This document shows positions 18,659-21,000 of a stretch of DNA of 21,000 bases, one piece after another (position 1 is the first letter of the stretch; each line of letters opens with the position of its first letter). The DNA is taken from the NCBI GenBank assembly GCA_964019335.1, contig OZ025776.1, positions 1-21,000 of the forward strand, given 5' to 3'. The stretch comes from Diplonema japonicum. Lineage: Eukaryota > Euglenozoa > Diplonemea > Diplonemida > Diplonemidae. The notes beneath the pieces are model-generated. The model searched no databases, was not told the DNA's origin, and saw only the letters and a program-made list of their open reading frames with translations. A program made the translations under genes and the position numbers.

Positions 18659-18880
18659 GCAATGGGGAATGCATCATGCATTGTCCCTGGTGGCTTACGT
18701 AGTGCTACCTTAGCTCATAGCCTGCATGTGCTATTGGAGTGCATCCATGCCATGACTATGAAGATGGACAGCTTAGTCAATGCTGTTGCTCTACACAGAG
18801 TATGAGCCACTAGACTGACTAGCATTGGAGTGGTGGCTACGCAGGGCACCAGCTCCTCTTCATACCATGTACTGTACTAG
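18659..18880 (+). CDS. nad7: NADH dehydrogenase subunit 7 (49 kDa) fragment
   Basis: Hydrophilic quinone-pocket subunit of complex I; mitochondrially encoded in kinetoplastids, diplonemids and several other protists and plants. The frame of about 73 codons shows V-P-G-G-L (the family's RPGG[VL]), then a helical stretch with E-C and D-S-L-V, then L-H-R-V-W-A-T-R-L-T-S-I-G-V-V. This last matches the family signature NR[IV]W..R...IG[VI][VL] residue for residue in spacing. Trp in R-V-W is TGA (18803-18805). It is closed by TAG at 18656-18658 and TAG at 18878-18880. The C-terminal residues after I-G-V-V-A-T-Q fall where the family has TAE.A...G.SG. Only about a fifth of nad7 is present. The spacing between PGG and the NR.W signature is close to normal, so no internal break is evident. 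Confidence 0.88.
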
Positions 18881-18895
18881 CTACTTGCAAGTAGC
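18880..18895. other. Perfect 16-base palindrome at the nad7 3' boundary
   Basis: GCTACTTGCAAGTAGC is self-complementary over its full length and begins at the last base of the TAG that closes the nad7 frame. It is not one of the ordinary spacer words and was seen only here. It may be a processing or integration mark, or chance. Confidence 0.5.
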
Positions 18896-19074
18896 CTGCT
18901 CATGCTACCACCAGTACTGTGAGTAGTAGTACATCCTGTAGTAAGTACAATGATAAGTACTCATGCCAATGCATGTAGTGCTACCAGTAGTATCAGTAGT
19001 ACATCCTGTAGTAAGTACTCATACCATTCCTAGCTAGCACAGGTAATGCATGTAGTACTATCAGTACTATCAGT
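18881..19074. repeat. Spacer repeats between nad7 and nad5 cassettes
   Basis: After the palindrome come CACCAGTACTGTGAGTAGTA, two runs of the GTAGTAAGTAC-type spacer, and CATACCATTCCTAGCTAGCA. No coding signal was seen. Confidence 0.65.
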
Positions 19075-19212
19075 ACAGCTGTACATGTAGTAGCTCATGC
19101 AGCCTTCAAGGCCATGCTGTTCATGTGCTTAGGTGTCCTGCTCCATGGAAGTGGTGTACAGGACAGTAGAGCATTACCAGCAGAGCACAGCTACATCATC
19201 CTAAGCCTGTAA
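19075..19212 (+). CDS. nad5: NADH dehydrogenase subunit 5 fragment
   Basis: Complex I proton-pumping antiporter-like subunit. The 45 codons before TAA 19210-19212 read V-A-H-A-A-F-K-A-M-L-F-M-C-L-G, then L-L-H and Q-D-S-R-A-L. This is the hallmark nad5 segment THA.FKA.LF...G..IH......QD.R.MG, including the essential membrane His and Lys. The frame stays open upstream into the spacer, so the 5' boundary is uncertain; the first homologous codons lie at about 19081. The stop at 19210 may simply be a module edge. Only a small part (~45 of ~600 residues) of nad5 is present. It lies on the same strand as the nad7 piece and 195 bases after it. Confidence 0.92.
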   Translation, partial: TAVHVVAHAAFKAMLFMCLGVLLHGSGVQDSRALPAEHSYIILSL

Positions 19213-19317
19213 GTAAGTACAATGATAAGTACTCATGCCAATGCATGTAGTGCTACCAGTAGTATCAGTAGTACATCCTGTAGAGCAGAGAAGGAAGTAC
19301 TCCTGCTCATGTCATAG
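19213..19317. repeat. Spacer repeats before the second nad1-like cassette
   Basis: This holds AAGTACAATGATAAGTACTC and the boundary stem-loop GAGCAG 19283-19288 with CTGCTC 19303-19308. It is identical to the unit 3 counterpart in its right half. Confidence 0.6.
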
Positions 19318-19535
19318 CTAAGACAGGCATTGATCAGTATCATTGCACACTGCTGCTACCATGAGTATAGACAAGGAGCATGACAGCATACTCAGCCTAC
19401 TCAGTGGAGAGGTGTGCATGGAAGCTACTCCTAGATCTACCAGTACTCTGAGGAGTGCTCATGGAAGTATCATTACTACCAGGAACACCAGCTGCATCAA
19501 TACCATCAGTGCTATCAGTAGGTACAGTGCTATGT
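19318..19535 (-). CDS. nad1: Possible nad1 C-terminal fragment, copy 2
   Basis: This duplicates the cassette at 13385-13605 without any base change from 19318 to 19520, including the adjoining stem-loop. Beyond 19520 the sequence diverges, but the minus frame stays open. The changed codons give Leu to Ile, Ser to Ala and two synonymous Leu changes (unit 3 Y-L-S-L-Y-L-L, unit 4 Y-I-A-L-Y-L-L). The assignment to nad1 is as tentative as for copy 1. Confidence 0.4.
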
Positions 19536-21000
19536 ACTCATGCCAATGCATGTAGTGCTACCAGTACTATCAGTAGTATATACTGTAGTAAGTACTCATA
19601 CCATTCCTAGCTAACACAGGTAATGCATGTAGTACTATCAGTAGTACAGAGAGCACAGGCATGTATATCCTGGGAGTACACACACCAATATATCCCAGGG
19701 ATGTGGTGTGCTCTCTAGCCATACCATCTCATGAGGATGGTGGCGGTATACTCTACCAACCATGTACCTCATAATGAGGAGAACATGCTGGTAAGGATAC
19801 TAACTAAGCATGAATACCTCTAAGCAGTACTATCCTAAGTATGGGCAGACACACAGAGGATGTATCCCCAATACAGATAGTATGATATCAGTAGTACATC
19901 CTGTAGTACATACCATGGCATAGTACAGAAGGAGATGCCATGTTAGCTGTGCAGTAGATATCTAGTGGCACCATTCCCTGAGAACACAGGAGTATGGAAC
20001 CAGTGGAATACCAGGAGTACTAACACAGGTAATGCCACCAATACACTGAGTGTGTGGCATAGAGCACATCCTACCACCAGTACACACACAGTATGCATGA
20101 GCATATATCCTGTGTAGTGCTACATGTGCAATGGATGCATGTAGTACTGTCATAGGTATCATGGCTAGTACATAGTATGATATCAGTAGCACAGGTATCC
20201 TGAGAGTGGAGGAACCTGTGGAATACTAGAAGTACTAACTCAGAGAATACCAGGAGTATGGAACTAGGGAAGTACGGAGGTATCCTAGTAGCACAGGTAA
20301 TACCACCAGTAGCTGTGGTGGTGCCATGTACTGTATATGATATCATGCACACCAATACATACTGTATGTACATAGGGAATACGTACTGTGCAGTGCATAG
20401 AGCACAGGGGATACATACTGTGCTAACTATGATATCTAGTACTATCAGTAGTACAGAGGTATCCTTAGAAGGGTAGTGATCCCAGAGAAGCAGTGGAATC
20501 AGGAGAACCACTAACTTGGGAATCCCTGAAGTAGTATATCCCTGGTAACACAGGTAATACCACCAGTAGCTGTGGTGATGCCATGTACTGTATATGATAT
20601 CATGCACACCAATACATACTGTATGTACATAGGGAATACGTACTGTGCAGTGCTACATGTGCAATGGATGCATGTAGTACATCCTGTAGTACATACCATG
20701 GCATAGTACAGAAGGAGATGCCATGTTAGCTGTGCAGTAGATATCTAGTGGCACCATTCCCTGAGAACACAGGAGTATGGAACCAGTGGAATACCAGGAG
20801 TACTAACACAGGTAATGCCACCAATACACTGAGTGTGTGGCATAGAGCATATCCTACCACCAGTACAGACACAGTATGCATGAGCATATATCCTGTGTAG
20901 TGCTACATGTGCAATGGATGCATGTAGTACTGTCATAGGTATCATGGCTAGTACATAGTATGATATCAGTAGCACAGGTATCCTGAGAGTGGAGGAACCT
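19536..21000. repeat. Repeat array with internal ~783-base duplication (unit 4, cut by window end)
   Basis: This has the same words as the other arrays. The block containing GGCACCATTCCCTGAGAACA at about 19966 recurs at about 20749 (period 783). The window ends inside the second copy, before the structured block. Minus-strand frames 19962-20192, 20071-20607, 20511-20699 and 20745-20975 are repeat by-products. No gene was found. Confidence 0.75.

Noticed and set aside
1-21000. Bacterial or plasmid origin of the window
   Set aside because: There are no bacterial genes or ribosome binding sites. The recognisable proteins are mitochondrial respiratory subunits read with UGA as Trp.

Overview
The window looks like mitochondrial DNA from a protist that keeps its mitochondrial genes as short scattered pieces. 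There are no full-length genes, no recognisable tRNA or intact rRNA, and no bacterial-style operon. Read with UGA as tryptophan, several short unique islands between repeats encode clear fragments of respiratory-chain subunits: two of cytochrome b (cob), one each of cox3, nad4, nad5 and nad7, and a probable nad3. A nad1-like island occurs twice. Three further islands have open frames or unique sequence that I could not assign firmly. This combination (mitochondrial-encoded nad7, UGA=Trp, gene pieces in cassettes flanked by shared repeats, large near-identical repeat units) is what is known from diplonemids (Euglenozoa). There, each piece is transcribed separately and the pieces are trans-spliced and edited. 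The diplonemid assignment is inference; the fragmentation is seen directly.

Layout: four tandem units start at about 1, 5278, 11038 and 16900, with lengths 5277, 5760 and 5862 bases; the last is cut by the window end. Each unit has the same order. (1) A GC-rich hairpin block opening with an exact (CG)8 tract. (2) Two copies of a roughly 293-base tandem repeat. (3) A conserved leader. (4) A cassette region unique to the unit, holding the gene fragments between short spacer repeats. (5) A long array of degenerate 250-800 base repeats that grows from unit 1 to units 3 and 4. (6) A compact structured block. (7) A second (CG)8 block and a C/G-run-rich tail.

Cassettes per unit. Unit 1: unassigned, cob piece A, cox3 and cob piece B, with the recognised pieces all on the minus strand. 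Unit 2: nad3-like (+) and nad4 (-). Unit 3: two unassigned open cassettes and a nad1-like piece (-). Unit 4: nad7 (+), nad5 (+) and a second copy of the nad1-like piece (-). The two cob pieces encode directly adjacent parts of the protein but lie in reversed order with cox3 between them. A continuous cob mRNA therefore cannot come from simple transcription here. Most long open frames in the repeat arrays are by-products of repeat composition and are not annotated as genes.
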